Notes under the pieces: model-generated | Databases searched by the model: none | Seen by the model: only the letters and a program-made list of their open reading frames with translations | Told to the model about the DNA's origin: nothing | Shown: one piece after another, positions 11,704 to 28,511 of the stretch | Layout: every line of letters starts with the position of its first letter | How positions within the stretch are numbered: position 1 is the first letter of the stretch | Program-made: the position numbers and the translations under genes | Origin: Trichuris trichiura | Taxonomy: Eukaryota; Nematoda; Enoplea; Trichinellida; Trichuridae | Length of the DNA: 64,000 bases | Direction: 5' to 3' | Assembly (NCBI GenBank): GCA_037903355.1 | Contig: JBAJFE010000005.1 | Location: 1,860,001 to 1,924,000, forward strand

Positions 11704-14700
11704 TCAATCGTCCTCTATCAAGTGGCCATGTAAGTGCTCATCGTAATCTTCGTCGCTGATCACCTGAGAACATTGAGAACAAAGCGAAATTCCCTTTACC
11801 CAATCGCTAACTGAGCCCAGTACGTTATCAGGAAGCCCCACACTGGACACGCAATGTTCCAAATAAACCTTGAGCAACCTGCGCTGCTGATGAATATCAT
11901 TCCAAAGGCACAAGAGCTTTTTGAATATGCCAAAAAACAACTTCTCACCCAATAAGTACAGCAACTCACTAAAAAAATCTCCAGCCGTTATTTCGTTCTC
12001 TTTGAATTGAAGGCAAAAATGACAAAGCTGTTGCAACTCGTCTTCCTGTAATTCGGCTTGCAAATGCAAGAAAAAGAAGAACCTTCGCAAGTAGAAGTGC
12101 GACGGTTCTCTGTAGGATGACGCTACGTGAACTTCGCACTCTGAAATGACCAAATTTAACGCCTTTCGAACCAATGCAAAAAACGGAAATTAAAAACAAC
12201 AACTGCTACTAACAATGCTTACCTTTTATATCGCAAACTTCAAACACGTCGGGGTATTTTATGAGCATAAAAAACCGAAAACAGTTTGCCTTCAACTGCT
12301 TATTCATGAACTCCTTATCGTAAGCTGTAAGAGACTAATCACCATCGCAATGATGAAATTATACATTATACACACTTTTCTCCGAAGCATTATCAACTTC
12401 ATGGTGAACTTCTTCGTCCGAGTCGCTGGCACCAACTTGGCTAAGTTTTCTCGAAGCCTTTGACGCCTTGTTTGTTGCGCCCTGTGCGGCGCAGCAGTTG
12501 ATTTGAACATCGAATAAAATGTCCTTACTTTTCTTTTAGGCTTTTCCGCTTCACTTTTATTCTTATTAGGAATTTTTGGCGCGGCTTTTGGACTTTTTTT
12601 TCCCTTTGCATCCGCTGGCCCATTTTCTAACAACAGACGTCAACAGTTAACAGCAACTACAAATAAGCCGGCGATACTTTTCTTCTCTTTCCCGATCGCC
12701 TTATTTCCGGTTGTTCCCTCTTTTTCTTCGTTACGTTTGCCTTGCTTGTCTGGCTGACCATTTTTGGCTTGAATCTCCTTACCATTCTTGGAGCCTGCTG
12801 CTTTGTTTCGCACCTTGAAGAGATACAGCCGACTTCAATGGGAACAACGTAAACCGCGTTGCCGCAGGCGCAACCTTATTCAATGAAACTTCATTTGCCA
12901 GCTCGTTATCTCCTTCCCGATATACATTTTCCACTGTAGTCACAAGAAGCGGAGCAATCGCTGAACGCGGGACTTCTTCGACGAGATCCGAAACTAACGG
13001 AAACTATAATTGGGTATCAAAATTCACACTGCAAAAGCATTCACCTACGAACTCGTTACTGCCTATATGCCCAGCTAATTTGGCAGTTGATTTCAACTTT
13101 AAACAGTTAACCAATGTCATACTGTAAAGTAAGCAGGATATGTTTAAACTACCGTACAGCCGTGGCTGCTTTAACAAAACGACGGTACCGGTGGGCAGTG
13201 GCATGGTCTTGTCGCTACAAAGAGAGGGAAAAATATTTATCTTACCTTAAATCATACAGCGATGCGCAGTTACAAAACTCCAGGCAACGTTAAAGAACCA
13301 AACAAACTTCTTCGCCGTCACGTCACAATTGACTCACGAAAAAAAATACAATTTAAAATATGGATACCCCGAAATGAAGCGTTTATCTTCCAATCACAAT
13401 AGACTGATTGATTTGAATTTCGAAGACAATGGGAATGCTCTTTGTGGATTTATAAGCAGTCAAAATGAATACAAATAAGGCCGATTTAACGTAACGGTTG
13501 TAAAAGGAAAAAAAGATGAAATTTATCCCAAATACGCGTTCATTGAAGCTTTTATCCGCCATGTTAAATTGACCCAGGCGTTCAATACAAGAAAAAGTAG
13601 CAACATTAAAAGTGGCGCTCTCGATGCGTAACTGTGCACGGGGTAATTAATAAAACTTCTTCAATGAAACAGTACAATGAAATATTCAAATTTGGCAAGT
13701 TTAACAGCCACCTAAGTTATGTCGCGAATAGGGTAGGTGGCTAAGTGTAAAAAAAACCCAAAAACTGGTGAACCCGACTTAAATTACCAAACTTTTTAAA
13801 AAATCGCAAATCATGCGTCACGTCCCCCTTTAAACGTGCAATATGGAAGAACGGGTATGTGCAAAGTGGACTGCCAGTAAAACGTCATCAAGCTATACCG
13901 AGTCTCTCGTCAGTTCTTCAACTGTACGGCCGCTAGGTTCATTACTCTTCCAACTTTTCGCCTTTTTTCCAACCTGCGATGACAAAGGCGGAAACTGGAT
14001 CTCATTAAGGGGTGGTGGCTCCACTTTCTACAACATACGGAATAGTTAAACTACCTTTTACGGTCTTAAGTTATTTCTAGATTCTACTTTGGGTTGGTCA
14101 GAATCGGGAGGCTTCGGCTCTTCGCACTTTTTCTTGAAATACCATCCGGAAATAAGAGCACTCGGTGGACATCGAAACTTACTGTAGTTTTTAAAACGTC
14201 AGAGAATGATACCCCCAAGTCGTCACCGAATTCATTTGCTGAGGAGACAGCGACCGGTTGGCCCAAAACAGGATAATCCTCGTCGGTTGTCAAGAATATC
14301 TCTTTTGATAACTGTTGCGATAAGCCTTTTTTATTCGCAGGTTTGCCAGTGGCCACTGGGCTAATCCATCGGCCACTACTGACCGGCGCTTAAAGGGAAA
14401 TACATTACGCGCTACAAGCGCAAAATGGGCATATACCGTTCGTAATGGTGGAGGATGAGCCGAGAGCAGGGAAAGCCTCTTCGAAAGTGGTCGGACCATT
14501 GGTAAGTTTTGCTACGGTACTTTTCAAACTTTTCTGCTGCGTTTTCGAAACAGCCGCACTGCTCGAACTTCCTAAACAATCGTTCAGCGACTGAACTATT
14601 GCAACTACGAAATCACCTTGCGTAACAGGCGGTTTCGTCTTAATGGAACCCTCTGCGGGGGGAACGCCATTAACTTTCTTTTTGCTCTGAACCTGTTTCC

Positions 14701-17420
14701 AACATGCAGCATCATCGGCAGCATTACTTTCGTTGACAGCTTCTGCGATAAAAACAAAACTTTCCGCTACGGGACAAGTGAGGCTCCAATGGGTCACTTA
14801 CTAGCGCCGGGCAGTTCGGGAAAATCATCAGCGCTTGGAACCGAGTTTTTCGAGACAATATTTGCCAGCGAAAGACTGACTTTGCCTTTTACGTCGACTG
14901 GACGCGAAGCTGGCTTACTTACACTAGCTGAAATAAAAGAACGCTCGTATGGTGTTCAGGGAAAAAGTGCGAAAAGTCCACCTGCAGACGTAGAAGGAGC
15001 GGGGCTCGTTTTAGCATCACTAACATTCATCCTCTCCTTAGTCTTCGTTGTATAAGCGGCTGTATGCTCCTCAGCTTTGGAAGGATGACTCTTTCGCGTA
15101 CTGTCGGTCTTGGCGCTTGTCCCGGCGCTGTCATCTTAAAATGGCGCACGTGGAAAGAAAATTATTGAAGCCGCGGATGTTGGAAAAAAATTAATAAAAT
15201 GACGTCATCATCCCCAAATGCCGATCTACAACAAAAGTGCAATAAAAGTACAGGGGAGCCTTTAATTTGAAATGTGAAAGTACAGTTAAGGAAAATCAGG
15301 TTGGCAACAAGGGTTTTCCACACAACTACGTACGGCATTGTCCATTTTGAATTCACCACTGTTGGACAGTTCTTTAAAAGGGATATCTTTCTTGACAAAG
15401 CTAAATAGAAACCAAGTTCTTTCGGATTACCGTACATGGTCGTGAAGTACACTGGTTGCATGAATTTTTGAACCATTAAGTGGGTCGATTTTCTTTACTC
15501 AAAGTTTCCACTTACTTTTTTCCGCACTTAGGGGACGAAAGTTTAAAAAATGAGACCCCGTCGAAACGTTAGCCAACTCAACCGTGACACAGAGCAAAAA
15601 TGAACATTACGGTTGTCCGTACTTCGTTGTGAGTCGCCAAGCGCCGGGAAGTCATCCAAAGAATAACGATTTGAAGATAGCTTGCTCCAAGAGGGAAGTC
15701 GACTTTCGGAGGAGGAGGAAGTGGCTTCACCTTGGCGACCGTCCAAAGTGGGAAAATCGGCTGTTTCCATGGTGAAGGCCGGCACCGGATTGGGCACAAT
15801 GGGCACCCTATTGATCCTTCTATTTTTTCAACAGTACTATTCAACTCAAAGCGAACTAACCTTTCCATTGATTGAAAGGAATAACCCCATGAGTCGTCTT
15901 GTCTACCATAACGCCGATATTGCGGGTCAGCACCCACTGCCGGACTCAAGCGCACCCTGCTTCTGTCCGAGCATGCCGAATGCTCCACTGCTTTGTGATA
16001 CCGCAAATCAAATTCGCTATCAAAGGCGACACCCAATGGTTCATCTCTGCATCTGCCTTCTTCGCAAAGGTGATGCTGATTTCTGAAGTGATTCACCAAA
16101 TGCTGGCGATTCCTTAAGAAAATATGAACTGAAATTCCCCCAAAAAAAGTTGCAACATAATATTTACCAACACAAATTCTATTCATAGTCAAACAGAAGC
16201 TCAAGTGATACAAAGTAATAAAAGGGTGCGGATAAAGCTGTACGTCTCAGACTAGAATAAACAACCAACAAGAACAGCAATTAAATAATTAATAGACGAC
16301 AAATGCAATGCAACGCTTGAAATGCAACAAAGACATAAAGACGTACAACACTCAAACTCAGTTAGATAGTGCTTGATACCAGAACTTAAAAAAACGATAT
16401 GGGCTTATATTTTTAAGTTTATAAAACAGAATACGTCTGAAAGCAGAGCATCTGCAAAATTTTAGATTACATTTGTACGGATGCATGGCGGGAAAGTAAT
16501 TCTACTGTTGTAGTTGTACACAACGATACGGTATATTGCTTATATTCGTCAAGGGAAGAAGAAGATAACTTACGCAAAGAATTTATTTATGCCAGTTCTT
16601 TCGCAAAGGTGGCAGAAGAAGTGATCTATACGAAGGTGCCTAAAAATTTGACTACAAAAGTAATCTGCACTTTGGAGTAAATGACATACCTGTACAGTTG
16701 GTCATCGTCGAGGTATCGTACGTCGCAGAAACTGCATGACGGATGACCACGCTGACTTTTATCATCAGCAGTGCCAACCCGTCGATGACGAGCCAATAGC
16801 TCACGAGTATAGTATACAAATTCGGATGGAAAACGCTTAAAACTCAAAGATGCTGCTGTCGGCTATATGTAGTGGTAAAAGCTTACCAGAATATTTTCAA
16901 TGCAAATTTCGCAATAAAATAACTCGTGCTTACGTTGCATATGCGCTCTAAGGCTGGAGAAATCGTGGAATTCATTTTCCCTGAAAGAGAAGAGTTTGCG
17001 TAGCGGTGCTGAGGATATTCGCGCCTACTCTTCAGGGCACACACTGCATCGAAAAGCCAATAGGTCATTGGCCATGCGAAGAAGGGCAGGAGTTTCGAAT
17101 TCTATGCCGCGCGCCTCGAAACGTTTTTCCGATACAAAAGTGGCGCGCTCGGGAACAGTGCCAGCATCGTTGACAACAAAACACTAGAACAATAGATTTT
17201 TTTTCTACGCAAAAAAGCAATGAACAAGAGCTTGCCGTACCGTGCGCATCTCCTGCCGGCAGACGGGACATTCGTTTGATCCGCCCAAAAACCGTATGCG
17301 CAAACCGCATTTCAAACAAATTGGATGGCAGCAACTGCCGTGCATGAAATACTTGGCAGAATCGCAACATATAATGCAAACGGACATCGCGCTGACACGG
17401 GATAGCTTTTTCACGTTCAA
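11704..17420 (-). CDS. ZNF598: ZNF598/Hel2-type RING zinc-finger E3 ubiquitin ligase
   Basis: ZNF598 senses collided ribosomes and ubiquitinates 40S proteins to start ribosome-associated quality control. The gene starts at the ATG at 17420, just before a RING finger (CIICCDSAKYF...ECPVCRQEM). Next exons on the minus strand give MANDLLAFRCSVCPE and ENEFHDFSSLRAHMQRKHE, then FVYYTRELLARHR, RGHPSCSFCDVRYLDDDQL, a short exon (HLRIDHFFCHLCERTG, about 16632-16566) and HFRNQHHLCEEGRCRDEPLGVAF, the ordered zinc-finger array of the family. The acceptor at 16113 (TTCTTAAG) restores the family spacing exactly. The C-terminal half is low complexity and keeps repeated DFPTL, DDFPAL, EDYPVL and AFPALG motifs typical of ZNF598, a lysine-rich segment (about 12600-12520) and a last exon ending in a CxxC...H..H segment. 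Stop at 11704. Exact boundaries of the distal exons are not fixed. Confidence 0.9.
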
Positions 17421-17424
17421 TCAA

Positions 17425-18633
17425 CGCTTATTAATACCGCCGATAAGCCAACTTACAACACAATGACTTATCCGTTACAAACAAAATGTGATTTGCAGGT
17501 ACATTAGATTTAGGTGGACCACCTCTTACGAATAACGTTTCGAAAACGCACCTCTGTTTACACTCTGCCAAGAGCAAAGAAAATATTTGTCCAAACGCTG
17601 CGCAATCTCATGACATTCAAGTCGGCAACTAATTCAAGCAGTTCCATCGTTACAGTAACCATGAAACTACAACAGCCGATTGGATTAACTCAATTTAATT
17701 CGGAATACGCCTTTTTCGTCGTCAATATCGAAAAATTGCTTTATCAGTCAGGGAGCGTGCAACTGTCCCTCAAAGCCTATGACGAATGCAGCAGTTTTAT
17801 TTCCTTCATTTTAAAGAAGCACCTTAGCGCAATGATGCGATAGGAAAAGCACTTCCCTGTATCGTAACGTCACGTCCGATATACTGTTTTAGGTGCAGCG
17901 GGATTGCCTTTCTCGGTGTAACACAACAGACAGTCACTAAGAGCGAAATATGCGTGTAACTACTAGACTACTAATCAGGTAGTCTAATGGACTTCTAAAA
18001 GTTACCTCCAAATAAAGGCAATAAGTAAAAAAGTTTAACTGCTGCATACCAACTAAGCCATTAGCTTTGTTTTAATGCCTTATATGTAAGGCTTCCCTTT
18101 AAGCATTGCAGGCAGCACTGCCTGAGCTAAACAAGTTTACTACTAGACCAAGACAACATTTTACACGTTGTGCTTATGCTAAAAACAATGAAGCAAAGGG
18201 GGGAGGCGGACTGGAGAAAAGCTGAAAATGGCAAAATGATCAATTTACATACTTTGAGATACTTCAAAAACCGGCTGCCAGTTTCACCCGAATAAAAGCA
18301 GGCATTTATACAAGAAGCCGGAGATCGCAACGATAACAGACATCTTGTCCAAAGAAAAAGAGAACAGAAAATGTTCAGTGAGCATCGCGTCAACAAGTGG
18401 AAATAAAGAAAGGGAGAGAGAGAGAGAGAACCGATTGGAACAAAGCGGGAAAACAATACCACTATATTACTACACAGGCTATTGGTGATGATGGTGGCAC
18501 AACTAAGTTGTCAACAAAAATGCAATCTATTCTTCGGGAAACGAAAAAAGAAACAAAGCAACACAAAGAGAACATAACCAGTCAAAATCAACAGACAGCT
18601 CTCAACAAGGGGACTCGTATATTTTTGGCGGCG
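17425..18633. other. Intergenic stretch between ZNF598 and G3BP genes
   Basis: It holds the presumed promoter of the ZNF598-like gene and the 3' UTR of the G3BP gene. A GA dinucleotide run lies at about 18414-18429. A 109-codon plus frame (17514-17843) and a 111-codon minus frame (18127-18462) have no recognisable similarity. Confidence 0.5.
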
Positions 18634-21469
18634 CTAAGTAGGATAATGGGGACATCTTCCTCTTTGAGGAGGCAGATAACCACCGCGACCTCTACGACCT
18701 ACGTCATACATCAAGCCGACATTACAAGGCGAACCATTTCGGACATAAGGACTGTTGTTAGCTTGACCATAGCGACCAACTCCAACTCTAAACGGCGGCG
18801 GGGGACGGCGATTATTAAAATTACCACCGGTATTTCGACCATCTCTGTAGTCATTTCTTGCTTCCAAATAACGTAATCGAGCCGGCTGCGGACTACGGCG
18901 CAACTGGATATTGACGCGGGTATGACCTCGCACTAGAACATTTTGGGTGTCGTTCAACACGCGCGTCACGGACTCTTTTTCGGCAAATGCAATGAACGCG
19001 TATACTGCCAAACCACCGTCACGTCCCATATGCAATATTCGCTTGGAGCGAACAATAACATTTGTCACTTTACCGTACGCTGGAAAAGAAAAAGACTTTT
19101 TTTTTAAAGACCATTTTGGTAATAGTACAATGCGTTAAGCGAAACGCTATCTCAGTAAAGCAATATGTTATCATGCGAAACGCATCAGTCGCAAATTACC
19201 ACACAAACGACATCATTGACCATCTGGAAAGTGTTGAGTCAACTTGGATTAAGGCTTACCTTTAAAACAATCTTTCAACTCTGCTTCCTTTATGTCTTCG
19301 GGAAGATTACCAACGAATATTTGATTCTGAGGCGCTTCGACGATAGCCTCGTTGGTTATTGATTCATTGCGCCCAATGTGTTCCTTTATTGACGGCTGCT
19401 GAAGCAAGTACAGTAGTATACCAATTAAGGAGGCATCACGTGTTGGGATACCAAGTTTTTTTGCATTGTTCGACACTCGGCTGTTGTCTTAACGCGGGAA
19501 TCGGTCTCCTGCTTTTCACTCGGCGTTTTAACTATTGTTGCCCACGTGGTCTGCTCCTCGCAGTTGTTTTCTTTCGGTGCGGATTCTTCAACACCCTCCG
19601 CCGGTATTGGCTTGTTGTCAGCTTCCGCTGAACAAGAAAGTATGGCTTAAGCGCGAAAACAACTTTTTTTAAAATTACTTTTTTGCTCGGCAGCAGGACT
19701 GGTATCTGCTTCAGCCTTGCGGAAAGGATCTGCTGCCACGGCTGAAAAAAACCGATTGAATTTACACTGATATTAAGCAAAATACCAAACTCTTCTCTTC
19801 TTGCTTGCTTGGGATGACCTGATCGATCGCAACATCATCTCTAAACGAAATAACATTTCAACAAGTCCTACAGTAGTACTGTAAATAATCATACGCCGCT
19901 TCAAGGGCGCCATTTTTCGGCTTCTGCTGGTTTTCGTTACCCGCCTGATCGTTCAAGTGCGACTTGTCCTCGTCACAAATGTTTTCGCCATCGTCGACCG
20001 TTTCGCAACAACCATTTCCTGAAAATAAACCTATAATTAGCGTATGTGTGATAAACATGAGCAGGCGCTTTACGTGTCCCTAAAAAGGTCAGGTAATACT
20101 ATCGCTCATAAACAAGATAATCGGTTAGGGCAAGTTGAGTCATCATTTGACACAAGAAATTCGCGCGCGAAAGAAAAAGCGGAAACGTCTTACCATAACT
20201 TTCAACGGGCATTGGCCACAGAGAGTTCGCTTTGGCACTGTCCAAGAAACAAAATATGTCGTTGCTTATATAGTAACTACGCGCAGTTTGCTGTTCGAGA
20301 ACGAATGTTTGCGTAAAATAACGCATTGGCTTGCCAGGCAAGCTCATCTCACCGATCACCTAAAAAAACTCGTTAAGGCAAAGTAGCCAAGTACGAATTT
20401 ATCAGGCATATTAAGATGCCTGCAACTTGAGGGCAGATTCAAATTTCAGAATTTTTTTTTGAAAAGACAAGCGGTCACTCTGTTGGAAAGCTGCCGAGAC
20501 TACGCGAATCCCGAAAGCATTGCTCAATGTGGACTTGCAATGGAATGACCTTTTCGGTCAAACTTGACGCAGTTTCAAGCTTTCAAGATTCAAATTCTTC
20601 GACAACAATGCGCTTAGCCTCTACTTGGCAATAAGCGCTTATTTCGAAAGACTTGGAGCGCTACAAGCCTCGTCGAAGAAAACTTAAGTTTTCGAACGCC
20701 AAGATAGCATGCGTTTTACCTTAGGCAAATGATTTATGCTTTGAGCAGCTGAAATGAGAACTTAAAGGTAGCTGGACTTAGAAAAAGAACATAATGCACA
20801 ACAGCTAACAGTTTTAACTTAGCGAATAACTCAAACGTTGATAAAGGCATATTCTAACCTGAAAATAAGAAAGTTACAGTTTACCGGAAAGCACTTGATA
20901 AGGTTCAGCTGCTATAAAGCGTATACTAACTTGAAAACAAGTAAGAAGTAAGCCAAGAAGTGTTGTTACGAAACGTTAATGAGCTATTCTACGTTAAGCT
21001 TAACAACAATAGTGGTTCATACGGCAAGTGATTATAGGAGCATACTAAATCAATTGGCTCTAATTGAAAAGACCTAAAGGCAGTCGCAAACACTTATTTT
21101 CGATTGGCTAATTTTGAAGAAACAACATTAAGTAGCAACTCGGTGTTAAGGGGAACTAACCTGTGCCACAACTCCGTTGTTGAGAGTGTAAAGTCCGTGG
21201 ATTGCATAGATGCGGGTTGAACAATGGGTTAGAACCGACTTGGAGAAACGTTTTTGGATTTGAGCCTGCCCAATGCTAGGTTCCTCGTCATCCTCCAACA
21301 CCAGGGTCGAATTGAAGCTGTAAAAGCGATGAATATGGCTGGGCGTCTCATTCAGCGCACGGTAGTATTGATGCGCAAATTCTTTCGCGATGTAGGCCGG
21401 CGAAATTTTTTCCTGCTCTTGCACTTCATCCGACTGAGGCTTGATCTCATTAGGCGCGTCCAATACCAT
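18634..21469 (-). CDS. G3BP: G3BP/Rasputin stress-granule RNA-binding protein
   Basis: G3BP proteins nucleate stress granules. The ATG at 21469 opens exon 21469-21161, the first half of the NTF2-like domain (EFAHQYYRALNETPSHIHRFY, then STRIYAIHGLYTLNNGVVAQ). Exon 20359-20194 gives the second half (FTQTFVLEQQTARSYYISNDIF). Exon 20018 onward is acidic (DGENICDEDKSH). Further exons near 19745-19500 hold a TTWATIVKT segment comparable to the WAS(V/I)T region of G3BPs. The RRM is split by an intron: NQIFVGNLPEDIKEAELKDCF ends at about 19260 and YGKVTNVIVRSKRILHMGRDGG resumes near 19080. The C-terminus is rich in R and G (GRRGRGGYLPPQRGR) and ends at 18634. The order NTF2, acidic linker, RRM, RGG is diagnostic. 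The joints between 19880 and 19480 are approximate. Confidence 0.92.
19869..19883. repeat. Palindrome TACAGTAGTACTGTA at an exon end
   Basis: A perfect 15-base palindrome with a central G lies where the acidic-linker exon of the G3BP gene meets its donor. It is one instance of the ACTGTA/TACAGT motif that recurs through the window. Confidence 0.5.
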
Positions 21470-22796
21470 GTTTCCCAACAAATGCCTGCAAACAGCTAAC
21501 AGCCAATGGTCAAAACCGTTTCAACAACATGCAAACAGCTGCTGACAACCAAGGCGACATGTCAATTCGTCGAGTCGAACATGAGCAAAAGACCTACCTC
21601 TCACTACGCAAAACGATTACCGGACTGGCGTTTTTGATAGCAGGGCTATGCAAAGTACTGTAATTAAAAGCATACCTGCGCATCATAGTAATGAAGTTAC
21701 TTCACGCTGAAAAGCTATTGGACATTAAAGCTAACGCGTCAACGAATCACTTTAAAAAGCGAACAGAATTTTAAAGTGCTGCTGAAAATGCGCATTATTC
21801 TATAATAAACTTTGACAGTTTGTTTCGTAATCAAACCGAAATAATTGTTTCTTCAATTCAGTTGTCTCCATTTCTATTTGTTCGTACATAAACGCATGAG
21901 CTAACTATTTTAGTACTCGCAAAGAACAAAAGCTTTGCGACAAGAAAAACTACGATAAGAGGTTAATGAAAAATATGAATTCATATTTCTCCACTGAAAT
22001 CAAGGAACGAACAAATGGATTGAAAATACTTAGCATATTTCCATAAATGTTTATCTTAGCGCACAAACTTGCCTAAATCTAGAATGAAACAGTTACGGTA
22101 GGCACGTCACCTAATTATCACAGCGGTAAGCTATATGAAATCTCTATTAAACTTAGCAGAAAAATCTTGAATCTAACTTAAAAGTTTCCTATCTTGAGCG
22201 GATAGGCAAACTCTCCGTTCACCGTCGCGTTTTCTGAAGCTGAAGAAAAGATATACACGAGATTGAATAAGCTTTCTGCTTAAATGCTGTGCCTAAAATG
22301 TTTGCGCGGCAGTGACTACCACGTTGCTTTATTGTTTGCATGTATTGTAATACCGTAGACCTGTCAACAGCAGAGAAAAACAACACCATTTCTCATTTGC
22401 TACTTTCTTACCTGAAAACTCTTTTTTTAGCAATCACATTAACGTTCAAACATTGTGGGCGAAACAAAAGGTTTTCAAGATACCTAGTTTTGACATCTCA
22501 TCTTTTCGTTGTAGTTTATTTTACGGTAGAACTCGTTTACGACCTGTTACGTACTCCGGAGCTCTCAGGTTCACCGTTGACCAGTCTTTAGTGGTTAAGA
22601 CGAATTGGTTTTCGTTCATCTTTATCGTTGGCTCTTAAACGAGATAGGAAGGCTGCATCCCTAATCAAATTCCGAATAATACTAAGTTTATATTCTAACA
22701 GCAAAGCAATCATTCAAATTGCTTAAGGATGCGTACTCCCAAACGGATTTACTTCCAAGTTTTGAACAGCGGAGGCAAATAAGACAATAGTGATCA
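21470..22796. other. AT-rich intergenic stretch
   Basis: Lies between the start of the G3BP gene and the 3' end of the L15 gene (both minus). I find no supported coding frame. The part next to 21469 should hold the G3BP promoter and an upstream non-coding exon is possible. Confidence 0.5.
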
Positions 22797-23529
22797 TCAA
22801 CGCTTCCTACGCAATGACAATGTATTTCTGCGCTTCCAACATCTTTTTCGGCTTCCGCCAATTGTTTGCGAGTATCCCACTCCTAAAAGAAACAAGAAAA
22901 CGAACGACTGAGCAGAAGTTCGACGTTTAGACCTACCTTTGCCGAGACCACGGGATTTTCTTCCCGCGGCGGTCAAGCCACGCATTTCACGATGTTTCAT
23001 TACAGGCTTGCATATCCAATTGATCTTTGGATCACGACGAATAGCTTTGTGCATAGGGTCAATCAAAATCACTTCGTAGTACTTGAAGGTCGAGTCTTGA
23101 CCAACCCAATAGGAATTCAAAACTCTCAATGCTCCGCAGAGACGACCAACGCGTTGCTAAACATGCGCGCGAGCGCTAATAGGTTTAAGAAATTATGCCC
23201 TTCAAAGCGAAAATAGTCACCTCAGCAATAGCCTGCAAATTACGTTTTGGCTTCAACTGATTGACTCCGTGAGTTTTCGGCTTTCCGTACGTTTGACCTT
23301 TCGTAACCTTGCGCTTACGATTACCGCGACGAATGCGGATACGATAAATAACAAATCCTTGCTTGGCTCGATAGCCCAAACGGCGTGCTTTCTCAGGGCG
23401 GGTAGGTCTTGAAGCGCGATGAATGGTTGGCAACTGACGGTATTGCCATACACGAACTCTCAGCAGAAAGCGCATCACGTCGCTTTGCTTTTTTCGCCAA
23501 ATTTCCTGCACGTATCGATACGCGCCCAT
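22797..23529 (-). CDS. RPL15: Large-subunit ribosomal protein L15 (eL15)
   Basis: Structural protein of the 60S subunit. Three exons (23529-23221, 23156-22937, 22882-22797) join in phase and encode 204 residues, the exact length of animal eL15. The N-terminus [19 protein letters not shown] is almost invariant. It is followed by [59 protein letters not shown] and [16 protein letters not shown]. The introns are 64 and 54 bp. The last exon ends with RRKR and a TGA. The gene is complete and intact. Confidence 0.97.
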
Positions 23530-24722
23530 CTTTAGCCAAATGTATTCTAAAAAACAATGACATTATAATGAAAATTAACGTCAAAACGGGGAAAGAGAAG
23601 TCTACAAATCACAATGCATCGTACTGTATATGTCTGCAGGTTACCAAAAAACAGTAAACGAGAAGAGGCACTGCAATGTACTTTTGTGCACCTTATTCCA
23701 AACGGGGATAATTGTCAGCTTTTGTGTTAAAACTGTTCGCCATTTTAAATTAAACTGATTAAATAAACAAACAACAAAAAATGTAAAATTTGGAATTTCT
23801 CCGTTTCAGACATTGTATCGGAAATGTGGCTAGTGTTTGCATTGAAGCGCTTATATTGATCGGTTGCACTTCCTTTAAAAATAAATAAAGTTCTTAGTGT
23901 ATAAGGAAGGAGTTCTTAGTGTTCCAGCCAAGGAAATTTACGTCAAATGAAAATGAAAAGCTGCGGGCTCAATCATTGCAAATACTGAAATGACAAGGCA
24001 TTGGTTCCGCAGTAAACCGACGTTGATGGTGGTACGCGGGTTGCACCGAAAGCTGCGCCAAATAGGAAGGGACAAAAGAGGACAGAAATACTTCCATACA
24101 ATTAATGGAAACGGAACAAAAGCAGTTACAAAATTAAAGTAAAGCATAGCCGAAAATTGCGTATTCAAAGAAAATACTCATTGTAGCTGTGCTAAACTAA
24201 TGAGCGTTTTTGCTGTGTTGCTTCTTATATCTCCGCCGAGGTTTTCTGGGACAAAGGACCTTAGAAAGCAAATACAACGCCTTTTATACTACAATTTAAA
24301 AAATTAATTTGAAAGCATTAACCGCTTAAAAGCGCCAATTGCAGTATTTCTACAGATAAATAGTGTATTGCGAAACACATAGCTTGTTTTTCTACAGTAT
24401 TTTCCCTACCCATCAGTTTATTTGGCATTTACCGTACAACATTATTGATGCGCAAGTAACAAGCGTACAAATTACAGCTTCTTGCATGACGGCTTACATA
24501 TAAAAGCATTATGATAAAGGATTTGCTTACACAGGTTACAGCCGCATCTTGTAGAAACTACCTGAAAATTACAGAGCTGTATTAGTCTTGGTCGGTAAGC
24601 GCAGGCGAACAAGGTCGAAAAGGCATTCATGCCCCAATGTTCAGTTAGATTATTTACGGACACTGGTTATCGAGGATATCAGAAGTAATTTTTAATACAC
24701 AAATAAATAGTCTTTAAGCAGT
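23530..24722. other. Intergenic stretch between L15 and proteasome alpha-5
   Basis: AT-rich. It contains the presumed L15 promoter and the 3' UTR of the proteasome gene. No supported ORF or RNA gene was seen. Confidence 0.5.
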
Positions 24723-28476
<3,754 letters not shown>

Positions 28477-28505
28477 TGTACACGATGTGTACAAAAATAG
28501 TCGCG

Positions 28506-28511
28506 AATAAA
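28506..28511 (+). terminator. Poly(A) signal of the UBE2D gene
   Basis: AATAAA lies 30 bases past the UBE2D stop. A second copy at 28660-28665 could give a longer transcript. Confidence 0.6.

Noticed and set aside
14290..14499. Short minus frames inside the ZNF598 tail read as separate genes
   Set aside because: They are alternative frames over exons and introns of the low-complexity tail of the E3 ligase.
17514..17843. 109-codon plus frame upstream of ZNF598
   Set aside because: No similarity recognised, no ATG-linked context and no partner exon.
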